Notes: generated by a model from the letters alone, not told the origin. Shown: positions 1 through 7,390, counted from the stretch's first letter. The stretch is 16,709 nucleotides of DNA from DATAMF01 sp964472565 (GCA_964472565.1 CAYYNB010000134.1:1-16709), one strand, 5' to 3'. Translations and numbers: made by a program.

Positions 1-2
1 AG

Positions 3-302
3 ATCCTCACCAAACCCGAACGCTCCTATTTCTGGGAACCGCAAGACCTGGAGACGCTGCGCCAGATGGTCGAGGGTAATGTGGACCAGATCGAGATTCT
101 GAGGACCTTTCCCGAACAGACCTGGCGGCTGCTTCAGATGCGCTACAGTTATCACTTCACCCCTGATAACCACTGGCCGAAGACCTACACCGGCACGGTT
201 ACCTATCCCATCCACACCTGTTGGGCAGACACCGAGGAGGCCAGAAATGGTCTCCTCGCTCAACCAACGGCGAGTCAGGCATCGACAAACTTACAAAAGT
301 AA
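3..302 (+). CDS. Partial protein of unknown function, left edge, 3' end probably replaced
   Basis: An open frame runs in from the left edge and continues to a stop at 300-302. The first ~80 residues read like a real protein (rich in W, Y and F; motifs such as YSYHFTPDNHW and TVTYPIHTCW). The last ~20 residues are low-complexity A/Q/T/S and lie opposite a leftward gene, so the authentic C-terminus is probably missing. A ribosome-binding-like GAGGAGG (235-241) stands just before an ATG at 246, suggesting that a following rightward gene once began here, but that frame also runs into the leftward gene. I do not recognise the family. Coding character is inferred from composition only; there is no catalytic motif. 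The gene may belong to the same conjugation-like module as its neighbour, but nothing in it proves that. Confidence 0.45.
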   Translation: MLTKPERSYFWEPQDLETLRQMVEGNVDQIEILRTFPEQTWRLLQMRYSYHFTPDNHWPKTYTGTVTYPIHTCWADTEEARNGLLAQPTASQASTNLQK

Positions 303-1182
303 TGCCCTGCGCTATGGTCAGCAGCAAATAGATGAGCTGCTCCATCACCCCGAAGATGACCAGCGGCCAGGCGGACGCAATCCGGAACTGCGCCGCACCG
401 GCCAGATCGATTGAAGCCTGGCGTTCCTCGTCGCTCATCGCCTCAAATCGCCAGGAACCGTTACCGGTATAGAAGTAGGCAGCCTCGTCGAACTGCCAGT
501 AGGTCGGCAGGTTCCGTTCGTAGAGCGCCCCACGCGGTTGGAAGCAGGCGGTGAGAACAGGGGCGGGATAGCCCATCACGTCTTCCCCATCGGCGAGCAG
601 GTAGGCCAGCGCCACGTCCAGACCGTCCACCCCCTCGCCAAAAGCGGTCATGGTCGCGCCGGGCAGGTAGGGTCCCAGGGCATCGCACAATTCCAGGGGC
701 GGCAGGTCGGTGCTGTTCACGGCGGCCAGCGAGCCAAAGGGACTACCCACGCCCTGCATACTCTCCAGCGCAACGTGGTAGAACCCGGAGCTGATATCCC
801 GCCGGAACTCGTCCATGCCCTGGTAGAGCGTCGGACCCAGTTGAAAAAACACCGCCCCGGCCAGGTACCAGCCAATCGCGCTGCGCGGGCTGACCACATC
901 CAGCCGCAGGAAAGCCGCCAGCAGGTAGGTGATCCCTAACACGATCAGGGCGATCACAAACGCCAGACTGGCGGTCACCCGCATCTGGTTGTTGGTCTGC
1001 GAGATGAGTGGTGCAAAGGCGTTGTTGACCATCCACAGGTTGATCAGGTCGATGGTGTGGCCCATCATAAACAACCCTTTTTGCAGCGACCACCCGGCCA
1101 CTGCCAGCAGGTGCAGCAGGTCGTACCAGAGTTGGTCGATCTGGACTTTCAGTCCGTTCAGAATGTCGTCTACCCAGGGCAT
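199..1182 (-). CDS. VirB6/TrbL-like multi-pass membrane protein, C-terminally truncated
   Basis: Inner-membrane channel-type component of a conjugative (type IV secretion-like) apparatus, inferred from its layout. A short amphipathic N-terminus is followed by membrane segments at about residues 30-55, 70-93 and 103-120, then a large ~140-residue extracytoplasmic loop, then another membrane segment at about 272-297 ending in ITFVSLSM. Proteins of this layout normally continue with several more membrane helices. Here the last 26 residues (after Met301) are Arg/Pro/Trp/Cys-rich and unlike a membrane protein, so the natural C-terminal half is missing. The start is well supported: AAGGAGG lies 4 bases before the ATG. 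It sits 9 bp after the stop of the upstream lipoprotein gene, so the two are one transcription unit. The family call rests on topology and context, not on a diagnostic motif. Confidence 0.55.
   Translation of the reverse strand: MPWVDDILNGLKVQIDQLWYDLLHLLAVAGWSLQKGLFMMGHTIDLINLWMVNNAFAPLISQTNNQMRVTASLAFVIALIVLGITYLLAAFLRLDVVSPRSAIGWYLAGAVFFQLGPTLYQGMDEFRRDISSGFYHVALESMQGVGSPFGSLAAVNSTDLPPLELCDALGPYLPGATMTAFGEGVDGLDVALAYLLADGEDVMGYPAPVLTACFQPRGALYERNLPTYWQFDEAAYFYTGNGSWRFEAMSDEERQASIDLAGAAQFRIASAWPLVIFGVMEQLIYLLLTIAQGITFVSLSMPDSPLVERGDHFWPPRCLPNRCGWDR
268..292. other. Probable rearrangement (or assembly) junction
   Basis: Coding character switches strand within about 25 bases. Right of ~280 the minus frame is a plausible membrane protein; left of it the plus frame is plausible and the minus frame turns to non-protein-like sequence. 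Two gene fragments in tail-to-tail collision with both 3' ends unnatural is best explained by an inversion or deletion end-point, or by a chimeric join in the assembly. Confidence 0.4.
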
Positions 1183-1191
1183 GTCGCCTCC

Positions 1192-2292
1192 TTACGGCTC
1201 GGCAATGTCGCCGGTGCAGATGGTGTTGGTTGCGTTGATCCACGCGACGATGTTGCGTCCCGGTACGACGGTCGGGTTGAGTCCATCCCGCGCGCTGGTA
1301 TCCAGGGCATATGCAATGCGGTGCGCCGTGCCGCGTGGACCATACGCGGCCAGGGTGAAGGTTTTGGTCTCGTCCGGCTGGATGTCGGTGGCTTCGTAGT
1401 TTGGTGTCAGACCGGCTTCTTCCGCTGCCGCCAGGCTCGCCCCCCAAACCCCATCCGAATCAGCGCCGGTAGGCAGAGTGATGGTGCTGACGTACATCTG
1501 GGCGGCAGGAAACACGTCATATTCGACACTTCCAACATTCTTGATCTCTATCGTCCAGAGGTAGATCGACTGCAACTGCCCATCCTCATCCGGCTTAGCA
1601 GCAGGCACGTCACGAATGTCGGTTACGCGGAAACGCAGGCGCAGGCCGGAAGGCTGCTCGCTGGTGTAAATGGCATCCCCCACGAAATAATCGTTGGTGC
1701 GCACGTACTGGGTTGGTGTCGGCCAGGGGGTGTAGGTGGGTCGCGGGGTCGGCGTGAAACTGCCTGGCGCGCCGCCCGGAGGTGGGATCAGGGGATTGGG
1801 ATAGATGGGATAGTAGACCCGCGTGATGCTGTAACTCCGGTTCGACCCCGCGATCCCGCTGGCGTAGATGTTGATCGTCGCATATGTCACGTCGACGGGG
1901 ATGACAATACCGTACACGCCGGTCCGGGTCAGGCCGGGGATGGTATCGACGGCGATATACCCGCCGCTGCCTGCCCAGTAGTAGGGATAGGTGCTCATAC
2001 TGCCGGAGTAGGACACATAGACCGTCCCGGCATTCTGGCCGGTCCACTGGGCAAGGATGACGTTGAAGTTCGGTGCAACCTGATACCAACCCACGTTGGA
2101 CGCGAAATACGGCGGCCAGGAAGGCAAACTGGTCGCCGGTTGGGTATGGGTAGGACGCGGCGTGGACGACGGGCAGAGGTACTGCGGCAGGTCACCGATA
2201 GACAGGTTCTGCACCTGCCCGGCGCAGGCCAGTGCCGCCGCGAATAACAAGACTGCCGCCATCATCCAGGCGAGTTTTCGGTAGTGTTTCAT
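1192..2292 (-). CDS. Secreted lipoprotein with Thr/Pro-rich linkers (conjugation-module associated)
   Basis: Predicted to be exported and lipid-anchored. The N-terminus has a basic start (KHYRK), a hydrophobic core and a lipobox ALAC with the modified Cys at residue 23. Two Thr/Pro-rich linkers follow, around residues 42-55 and 178-195. Between them is a Tyr/Gly/Ser-rich, beta-rich domain, and after the second linker an Ig-like beta-sandwich (about residues 200-345) with a hydrophobic-alternating pattern (IYLWTIEIKNVG) reminiscent of DUF4352-type telokin-like domains; that comparison is tentative. The start is set by AAAGGA 8 bases before the ATG. It lies between another lipoprotein gene (11 bp upstream) and the VirB6-like gene (9 bp downstream), so all three are probably co-transcribed. 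A surface role in mating or in stabilising the secretion channel is inference from context. Confidence 0.65.
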   Translation of the reverse strand: MKHYRKLAWMMAAVLLFAAALACAGQVQNLSIGDLPQYLCPSSTPRPTHTQPATSLPSWPPYFASNVGWYQVAPNFNVILAQWTGQNAGTVYVSYSGSMSTYPYYWAGSGGYIAVDTIPGLTRTGVYGIVIPVDVTYATINIYASGIAGSNRSYSITRVYYPIYPNPLIPPPGGAPGSFTPTPRPTYTPWPTPTQYVRTNDYFVGDAIYTSEQPSGLRLRFRVTDIRDVPAAKPDEDGQLQSIYLWTIEIKNVGSVEYDVFPAAQMYVSTITLPTGADSDGVWGASLAAAEEAGLTPNYEATDIQPDETKTFTLAAYGPRGTAHRIAYALDTSARDGLNPTVVPGRNIVAWINATNTICTGDIAEP

Positions 2293-2303
2293 ATGCTGTT
2301 CCT

Positions 2304-3422
2304 TTAAGGGATAAGACCGGGCTGGTTACCAGCGGGCAGCAGCAGGGTGAAGGCGGACTCGGTGCCCTGATACCCGTGGGCGATGTCCCACGACTGGCCA
2401 AAGTAAGGCACGACCAGGCTGATCCGCGCGTTGGTCTGGATTTGAATGCGGGCGAAACCTGACTCGTCGGTAAACGCCTGCGCCAGCACGCGGTTGGTGG
2501 CGGTGTCCACCATCCGTACCGGGATACCGCGCACCCCTTCCGCCGGGTCTACCGCGCGGTTGACGTTTTCATCGTAGGCGATGATCACCGCCACCGTGAT
2601 CGTGGTGGGCGGCGCATCGGTCGCGGTGGGTTGGATGGCGGGCGGTCCCTGGACCAGTTCAATCTGCCGGGCGGGCTGCGGCTCCGGCGAAGGCGTGAGC
2701 GTCAAGGCGGATGCCACAACAGATGAGGGATCACTTCGGTAGATGAGCACCGCGTCCAGGGCGAGCATCGTGTCCGAGCTGGACGGGTTGTGCTGTCTGG
2801 TGTTGCGTACCAGCAAGGTATGTGCCCCTGGGGTGACCGGAAAGGTGTCGGTGCAGGTGAAGTGCGCTTCGGCGGAGTAGGAATCGACGGTCCCGACTAC
2901 CTGCCCATCGATGTTCACTTCCCACAGGCCGCCGTTCCAGAAGGCAACGTAACATACCCGCACCCCTTCGCCTTCAAACGGCAAGCGCACGGCGGCATCC
3001 GGGTCTACGCTGTAGCGGTATTCGTTCTGCCCCGCCGACCAGGACCACATCGCGGTCCACTGTCCGGCGACGTATTCCAGGTTGGGGTGGTCGGACTCCA
3101 GCCGGACCCACTCGTCGAGCGGGAGTGCTTCCGGTGTGCCAGACACCGACATAACGCCCGGTACATCGGGCATGACCGCCGTGACTTCCAACACCCGTGT
3201 CGCCAGTGTGGGTGTGATCGTTGGTGTCGGTGAAGCAGCCGGCGTTGAAGTGTTGGTTGGCGTCAGCGTCGGTGTGGTAGTCGGCACAAGCGTGATCTCC
3301 GCCGTCGGGCTGGCGGTTATGGTGGCAGATGGAGTAATTTCCACTGGTTGTGAATCGTCATCGCCGCCCCCACAGGCGGTGAGGACCAGGACCAGCAAAC
3401 AGCAAAACAGAATACGTGCCAT
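2304..3422 (-). CDS. Secreted lipoprotein with galactose-binding-like and Ig/SdrD-like beta domains
   Basis: Predicted lipoprotein of 372 residues: a short basic N-terminus, hydrophobic core and lipobox LTAC with Cys at residue 17. This is followed by an Asp/Gly patch and a long Thr/Pro/Ser linker (about residues 25-75). A beta-sandwich region follows (about 105-245; motifs WEVNIDGQVVG and ALDAVLIY), resembling carbohydrate-binding or galactose-binding folds. A second linker precedes a C-terminal domain (about 280-365) containing GIPVRMVD and TDESGFARIQI, the pattern of carboxypeptidase-regulatory/SdrD-B-like folds. I chose ATG 3422 over an in-frame ATG at 3455 because GGAG stands 7 bases before it and the signal peptide begins directly there. 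It is first of three leftward genes with 9-11 bp gaps. Ligand unknown. Confidence 0.65.
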   Translation of the reverse strand: MARILFCCLLVLVLTACGGGDDDSQPVEITPSATITASPTAEITLVPTTTPTLTPTNTSTPAASPTPTITPTLATRVLEVTAVMPDVPGVMSVSGTPEALPLDEWVRLESDHPNLEYVAGQWTAMWSWSAGQNEYRYSVDPDAAVRLPFEGEGVRVCYVAFWNGGLWEVNIDGQVVGTVDSYSAEAHFTCTDTFPVTPGAHTLLVRNTRQHNPSSSDTMLALDAVLIYRSDPSSVVASALTLTPSPEPQPARQIELVQGPPAIQPTATDAPPTTITVAVIIAYDENVNRAVDPAEGVRGIPVRMVDTATNRVLAQAFTDESGFARIQIQTNARISLVVPYFGQSWDIAHGYQGTESAFTLLLPAGNQPGLIP

Positions 3423-3455
3423 ACCCAGACTCCATAGATAGATGTTTTCGGCCAT

Positions 3456-3797
3456 CTACCATCGTACAAGAGTCGGGGGGTCAACAGGCTGTAGGTTTAC
3501 GGTTTTGGCGGCGCAAACTTGCCGGGAATGGTCAGCAAAGTTACCGCAGTAACAAGAATGCCCCGCGCTGTTTGTGGGAGAAGCCGAGAGGACTGCCCAG
3601 GATAGCGACAATGTCGTAGTAGGCTCGATGTTTGGCAAGAGCCGGCTCGTAGAAAGGAAGCCAAATTCCGTGGAATGGACAAGCGTATAATCGTGTAAAA
3701 ACATCCATGAGGTTGAGCCATCTCAATGGATTGCTTGACCTATCCTGGGGCACCGACAGGGATGGTGCTGCTGATATGAACGATCCAGGAGGGCAGA
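3456..3797. other. Intergenic stretch with possible decayed minus-strand coding sequence
   Basis: No intact gene is supported. On the minus strand the frame ending at 3541 reads as protein-like for ~55 residues (motif GSPLGFSHKQRGAF). A shift of frame near 3545 then gives TIPGKFAPPKP before a stop near 3497, which could be the decayed end of a membrane protein gene. There is no ribosome-binding site or homologue I can name. A TATAAT on the plus strand near 3686 has no convincing -35 partner. Confidence 0.25.
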
Positions 3798-4232
3798 ATG
3801 ATCACAAAGAATATTTATTGTCCGAATTGCGGGAACACGGCCAAAGTAAGTTATGCAGATTCAATGGTAGGCGGAAGGCTGCGCTGGTATGAATCACAGA
3901 ATTGCACGATTTGTGATTATGCTACAGAAGCAGATGGTGATGGGCCATTACCGGGTGAATTGCGCGATGAGTTGATGGCTAAGGAAGGAAAATGGCAGTT
4001 ATGTATCAAACCCTATAGCCACAAGACAGCATTGGTGTTACGCGCTATTCAAAAAACTCTAGGATTATCGCTAGAAGAGGTTACGCCATATCGAGAGCGA
4101 ATTCCAGGATGTATAGCGGATGGGACGCGAACAGAGATGAACTACCTGGAATATTGTTTACATGAAAGTATCCCTGATCTAGAAATTGAGATAGGTTTGC
4201 TGTCATCCCCTATTTCGCACCTATCCGAATGA
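3798..4232 (+). CDS. Small zinc-ribbon protein of unknown function
   Basis: A 144-residue soluble protein. An N-terminal CPNC (residues 8-11) and a CTIC (36-39) form a four-cysteine zinc-ribbon pattern with a 24-residue spacer. A basic/acidic helical part follows (GPLPGELRDELMAKEGKW, then ALVLRAIQKTLGLSLEEV), then a C-terminal acidic segment. Start: AGGAGGGC precedes the ATG by about 6 bases, a strong ribosome-binding site. It is monocistronic, with gaps of over 300 bp on both sides. The helix KTALVLRAIQKTLGLSLEEV resembles the part of ribosomal L7/L12-like proteins that packs against a partner. That resemblance is weak, so I assign no function. Confidence 0.6.
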   Translation: MITKNIYCPNCGNTAKVSYADSMVGGRLRWYESQNCTICDYATEADGDGPLPGELRDELMAKEGKWQLCIKPYSHKTALVLRAIQKTLGLSLEEVTPYRERIPGCIADGTRTEMNYLEYCLHESIPDLEIEIGLLSSPISHLSE

Positions 4233-4553
4233 AATGGGACCTCTTTCCAATCTGTCGTTTGGCAATGCGGAGTGTTATTGGGGTTGCATGTCTAAGTTTT
4301 CTAAAAGGGATGCAGTCTAGACACATTCGCTAGTTTTCCCCGTGTTGGAGGAGAGATGTGTTGCGGGAATAACAAAAATGCCCGGTGTTAAGCCAGGCAG
4401 TCGATTTGTAGAGATGAGATCGGTTAGGTATCCACTGAGATTATGCCCAGCGCTCGGGTTTCAAAGTGGTTACCTACTACTCGGCAAACAGATAGATTTA
4501 TAACCACGAACTCAATAGAATAGGCCTTGTGACCCTATTGGGATCGCGTTGAG
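4233..4553. other. Intergenic stretch between convergent genes
   Basis: No gene is supported on either strand. The only structure I see is a pair of nested inverted repeats at its right end (4509-4555), described separately. The stretch separates the 3' ends of the zinc-ribbon gene and the methyltransferase-like gene. Confidence 0.4.
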
Positions 4554-4555
4554 TT
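4509..4555. repeat. Nested inverted repeats at the 3' end of the methyltransferase-like gene
   Basis: AACTCAA (4509-4515) pairs with TTGAGTT (4549-4555), and inside it AATAGG (4519-4524) pairs with CCTATT (4534-4539). An overlapping CAATAG/CTATTG pairing (4513-4518 with 4535-4540) is an alternative. The structure overlaps the stop codon of the leftward gene and could fold in the 3' end of its mRNA. There is no run of T, so a classical intrinsic terminator is not shown. Confidence 0.35.
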
Positions 4556-5402
4556 ACTCATTCACAACGGCTGGATAACCTAACAGGTATGTGAATACAA
4601 ACAGAGGGGTGCCTGTGGATGCCTGATCGATCTCCCACGTATAGCCTTCACACTGAATCTGATTGGTGATGTCCTCCAACGCTTGCGGCGAATATACTCT
4701 CAAAAATGAAATGATGCCGTCCCAGCAGGTCACCAGTGGGACAACCGGCATCAGGTAGGTCCAAAAAAAACGGCTCAAAGTGCGAGGGCGGAGGAACGGT
4801 GTGACAAAAATATACCCCAGGAGGGTCAGCAGGGGACTCANNNNNNNNNNCAAAAGCAACCAAACGAGTTTGGGTCGTTTTAGTTCCGCTTCGAAAACAC
4901 CAATAGCCGTCTTCTGCTCAACAGCATCCTGTAAAATGGCTTTGGCCTGTTCGGGGTTAAAGTGATGAAGTCCCTCAAAGAGGGTACGCATACCGGTTAA
5001 GTGAGCTGGAACTTGCGTCGCATCGACTGACTCCGCCAGATATTCAATGTGGGTATCTGGCCTACGGGGCCACCGTTGAACCGATGCAGGATCAGGATAC
5101 TTGTCGGTCAGCTTAATCTGGACCGGCCAATCCTCCACCGCTAAGTGTTGATGGAGTTTCAACCAGGGGCCCGTTCCGCCCGAACATAGATCCACAATTT
5201 CCTGTGTTTCAGCCTGTTGCATCGCTTTTTTGATTAGTGGAGCGAGCTTCTTATGGGCTGAACCCTGGGTAACAACAAATTGTAAATAGTCGGTTTGCAT
5301 ACGCCGAAATAGCTTTGGATACCAGGTCTGATCCATAAACTCGAACAGATGAATTTGCCTCATATTTTTAGACATCTCCTCGTCTTCCGTCGCGTGAAAC
5401 AT
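4554..5402 (-). CDS. Class I SAM-dependent methyltransferase-like protein with hydrophobic C-terminal segment
   Basis: Probable S-adenosylmethionine-dependent methyltransferase; substrate unknown. Motif I is clear: IVDLCSGGTGPW at about residues 68-79, the glycine-rich loop that binds SAM. An acidic strand end follows (KLTDKYPD, about 96-103), and the segment RTLFEGLHHFNPEQA (about 137-151) resembles the post-II/III region of this fold. The C-terminal third has two hydrophobic stretches (about 185-205 and 212-235) and a WDG motif, which suggests membrane association. The ATG at 5402 has AGGA 5 bases upstream; a downstream ATG at 5375 is preceded too closely by GAGGAG. Ten N at 4841-4850 interrupt the gene. 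The frame is open across the gap only if its length is right, so four residues are unknown and the two halves could be mis-joined. Confidence 0.6.
   Translation of the reverse strand: MFHATEDEEMSKNMRQIHLFEFMDQTWYPKLFRRMQTDYLQFVVTQGSAHKKLAPLIKKAMQQAETQEIVDLCSGGTGPWLKLHQHLAVEDWPVQIKLTDKYPDPASVQRWPRRPDTHIEYLAESVDATQVPAHLTGMRTLFEGLHHFNPEQAKAILQDAVEQKTAIGVFEAELKRPKLVWLLLXXXXSPLLTLLGYIFVTPFLRPRTLSRFFWTYLMPVVPLVTCWDGIISFLRVYSPQALEDITNQIQCEGYTWEIDQASTGTPLFVFTYLLGYPAVVNE
4841..4850. other. Assembly gap (10 N)
   Basis: Ten consecutive undetermined bases lie inside the methyltransferase-like gene. This shows scaffolding or a low-quality join; the true gap size is not known from the sequence. Confidence 0.99.
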
Positions 5403-5562
5403 AGTTTCCTGGCAAGGTGTGGAGCGGGGAGATCAAATTCATCTAGAACTCACCAGGGAAGATACCTATACTATAATAGACAATTTCACCGCTTTCTGCT
5501 TATGTCTGAACGTGGGGATCGCTGACGCATAAGGTGTAAAGCATTTTTCCAGGGGTTACCTT

Positions 5563-5721
5563 CTATGGGAGAAATCCCTCCTCTGCTGCGCGGACCATGA
5601 GTTGCGCGTTGGTATCTGCGCCAAAACGGTCACGGAGCTTGTTGGCAACCCAGTACACCCGCCGGATGGGCAGCCCACGCATGGCAGCAATCTCCTGCGC
5701 CCGGTAGCCATTTGCTATCAC
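5563..5721 (-). pseudogene. Truncated C-terminal HTH of a third LuxR-type regulator
   Basis: Minus-strand translation gives 52 residues ending in EEGFLP and a TAG stop. It closely matches the C-terminus of the neighbouring regulator at 5926-6558: both contain GYR-QEIA-MRG, RRVYWV-NKLR-RFGA-TN and RAAEEGFL. It has no receiver part; in-frame stops appear immediately upstream (TAA at 5731-5733). It is therefore the stranded tail of a tandem paralogue that lost its N-terminal three quarters. Confidence 0.75.
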
Positions 5722-5722
5722 G

Positions 5723-5917
5723 TGTGGTATTTATGGTTGGGCTGTTCACACTTGTTTCTTTTCCGATGAGGCAACCGCACAAAGCACCTTTGAGGAAATG
5801 AAGGTGGCTGTGTCCGATATTTTGAGGATGATCCCATACAACGACGATCCTGAGCTTGAGGAAAAGTGCCACGCTGTTGCTGAAGCTATATCGGCTTTTG
5901 TGAAACGTTTTTCGTGA
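5723..5917 (+). pseudogene. C-terminal fragment of an unidentified + strand gene
   Basis: From about the point where the LuxR tail ends, the plus strand reads 64 protein-like residues (CGIYGWAVHTCFFSDEATAQ, then FEEMKVAVSDIL, then DDPELEEKCHAVAEAI) to a TGA at 5915-5917. There is no start codon or ribosome-binding site at its left, so it is a 3' fragment fused by rearrangement to the LuxR remnant. Helical and acidic in character; I do not recognise the family. Confidence 0.45.
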
Positions 5918-5925
5918 ACATCGGG

Positions 5926-6558
5926 TTATGCTAAAAATCCTTCTTCCGCCGCTCGTGCGATGAGATGCTCATTTGTCTCCGCACCGAAGCGGCGGCGCAG
6001 CTTATTATTGACCCAATAGACTCGCCGTACAGAAACACCTCGCATCAGGGCAATTTCCTGGGGCCGGTAGCCCTGCGTCAGAAGGTGCAGCACCGTGCGA
6101 GCTTCGCCATCCATGCGCCAATCATTCTGTCCGGATTGCACAGCTATCAGATATTCGGCATTTGCTGTGGGCGACAGATAAGGTTTGTTCCTCAAAACAG
6201 CCTGAACGGCTTCCGGCAGATAGTAACTTAAGGGATCTCCCTTGTAGAGAAAAGCGGAAATGCCGGCGGCGAAAAGCTCATGCACCAGCAGTCCATCGGA
6301 TTGGTTGCTCAGGATGATCTGTTTCATACGGGGGGCAGTCCGGTGGATTTGTTCGACCAGCGTTATCCCATCCATATCCGGTTCTAAGCGGTTACTCAGC
6401 AGAAGAATTTCAGGACATCTTTTCTCCAGGCTGAATACTAAATCCGCAAGACTGCGACAAGTACTCACGACTTGCAAGTCGGGTTGGTTGCTGAGAACGG
6501 CCTGGATGCCAGTTACAGTCAAATCAGCTTCGTCGGCAATGCTAACCGAAATTCCCAT
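5926..6558 (-). CDS. LuxR-type regulator with degenerate (Asp-less) receiver domain
   Basis: DNA-binding regulator of NarL/FixJ layout, 210 residues. The N-terminal receiver-like domain (1-125) keeps the acidic pair (Asp9, Glu10), Ser84 and Lys106, but the phospho-acceptor site reads LLLSNR with Ser55 where Asp is expected. The following PDMDG loop is intact. The C-terminal HTH (about 148-210) reads GYRPQEIALMRGVSVRRVYW and ends RAAEEGFLA. Phosphorelay control in the usual way is therefore unlikely; a ligand, a partner protein or constitutive dimerisation is more probable (inference). I chose ATG 6558 because GGGAGGA is directly upstream; the frame remains open to 6645. It lies 113 bp downstream of another regulator of the same kind and next to the stump of a third. 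Confidence 0.8.
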   Translation of the reverse strand: MGISVSIADEADLTVTGIQAVLSNQPDLQVVSTCRSLADLVFSLEKRCPEILLLSNRLEPDMDGITLVEQIHRTAPRMKQIILSNQSDGLLVHELFAAGISAFLYKGDPLSYYLPEAVQAVLRNKPYLSPTANAEYLIAVQSGQNDWRMDGEARTVLHLLTQGYRPQEIALMRGVSVRRVYWVNNKLRRRFGAETNEHLIARAAEEGFLA

Positions 6559-6671
6559 TTGTCCTCCCATTGACGATCTCAACATCTCCAGCATAGCAGG
6601 GTTGGGGATTTTTTCAGATGGAAATTCGGAAGTGAAGGGCAGCAAAATTACGGTAGGCCGCTGTAATTAAG

Positions 6672-7289
6672 CTACCTGTCATTCAACAGACCAAGTCGAA
6701 TCGCTTCGGCTACTACCTGTGCATCAGACCGCACACCCAAAGCATCGCGGAGCCGCGTCCGAGCAGCATACACCGCCCGCGTACTAATACTGAGTTCCTG
6801 AGCAATCTGTTGCGCCCCCAAACCTTGGGCGAGCAGCCTCAAGATTTGTAATGCACGAGGGGTGAGACCCGTCAAATCCGCATGTTGTGGGATCAAGGCC
6901 GCTTCGGGCGAGAGATACCGTTTACCCTCATAAACGCGGTGAATCCCTGGCACTAAGGTTTCACTCAGCGGTTCGTCCTTGTAAATAAAACCTAACACAC
7001 CAAGCTGGAACAGATTGCGCATCGTGCCCGCTTCTAAGGGCGCAGCTAAGAGAAGCAGAATAGATGGAGGGTTGAATGTTTGTATCTGACGAATCGCGAG
7101 ATGAAGGTGGGGGATCGGTTGGATCTGCTCCAGAAGCAGAACGTCGGTTTGATAATGAGCAGGGTCCTGATAAAAAAAGTCAATGGTCGAAAATGCACCT
7201 AAAAACTCAATGTGTGGGACAGATGAAAGCAGGCGCTGAATCCCAAAACGAATAACTTCTATCTCGTCAATCAGGGCCACTCGGATCAT
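6672..7289 (-). CDS. LuxR-type regulator with degenerate receiver (Asp to Glu)
   Basis: NarL/FixJ-layout regulator of 205 residues. The receiver-like domain starts MIRVALIDE (acidic pair Asp8, Glu9). The phospho-acceptor position is Glu54 (VLLLEQ), the conserved Thr/Ser is Ala82 (LLLLAA), and Lys104 is kept (FIYKDEP). A Glu in place of Asp can mimic the phosphorylated state. The C-terminal HTH (about 140-205) is standard: LTPRALQILRLLAQGLGAQQIAQEL, then RAVYAARTRLRDALGV. I chose ATG 7289 because the receiver fold begins exactly there and GGGAGAAAGG stands 11-20 bases upstream; the 76 residues encoded before it are not protein-like and cover the promoter. Transcribed away from the XRE/ImmA operon. 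Confidence 0.8.
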   Translation of the reverse strand: MIRVALIDEIEVIRFGIQRLLSSVPHIEFLGAFSTIDFFYQDPAHYQTDVLLLEQIQPIPHLHLAIRQIQTFNPPSILLLLAAPLEAGTMRNLFQLGVLGFIYKDEPLSETLVPGIHRVYEGKRYLSPEAALIPQHADLTGLTPRALQILRLLAQGLGAQQIAQELSISTRAVYAARTRLRDALGVRSDAQVVAEAIRLGLLNDR

Positions 7290-7361
7290 CCCAATCGCTG
7301 CCTTTCTCCCGCATGGAAAAGGTCCAGGAGGTGAAATCGAAATGAACTGAAGAAGATATGG

Positions 7362-7390
7362 AATATAGTATAGTATACAGAATACGTCAA
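7362..7390 (-). promoter_or_regulatory. Sigma70-type promoter for the leftward LuxR regulators
   Basis: On the minus strand, TTGACG (7385-7390) and TATATT (7362-7367) are separated by 17 bases. Transcription would start near 7355, about 65 bases before the ATG at 7289. The spacer holds repeated TATAC/TATAG steps. Confidence 0.6.

Noticed and set aside
1057..2247. Long + strand frame opposite the VirB6-like and lipoprotein genes
   Set aside because: It is an antisense shadow: the minus strand carries signal peptides, lipobox and ribosome-binding sites, and the plus frame has Arg/Gly-rich shadow composition.
5461..5490. TATACTATAATAG as a promoter -10 for the methyltransferase-like gene or its opposite strand
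   Set aside because: No acceptable -35 box at 16-18 bases on either strand; AT-rich palindrome-like sequence alone is not enough.
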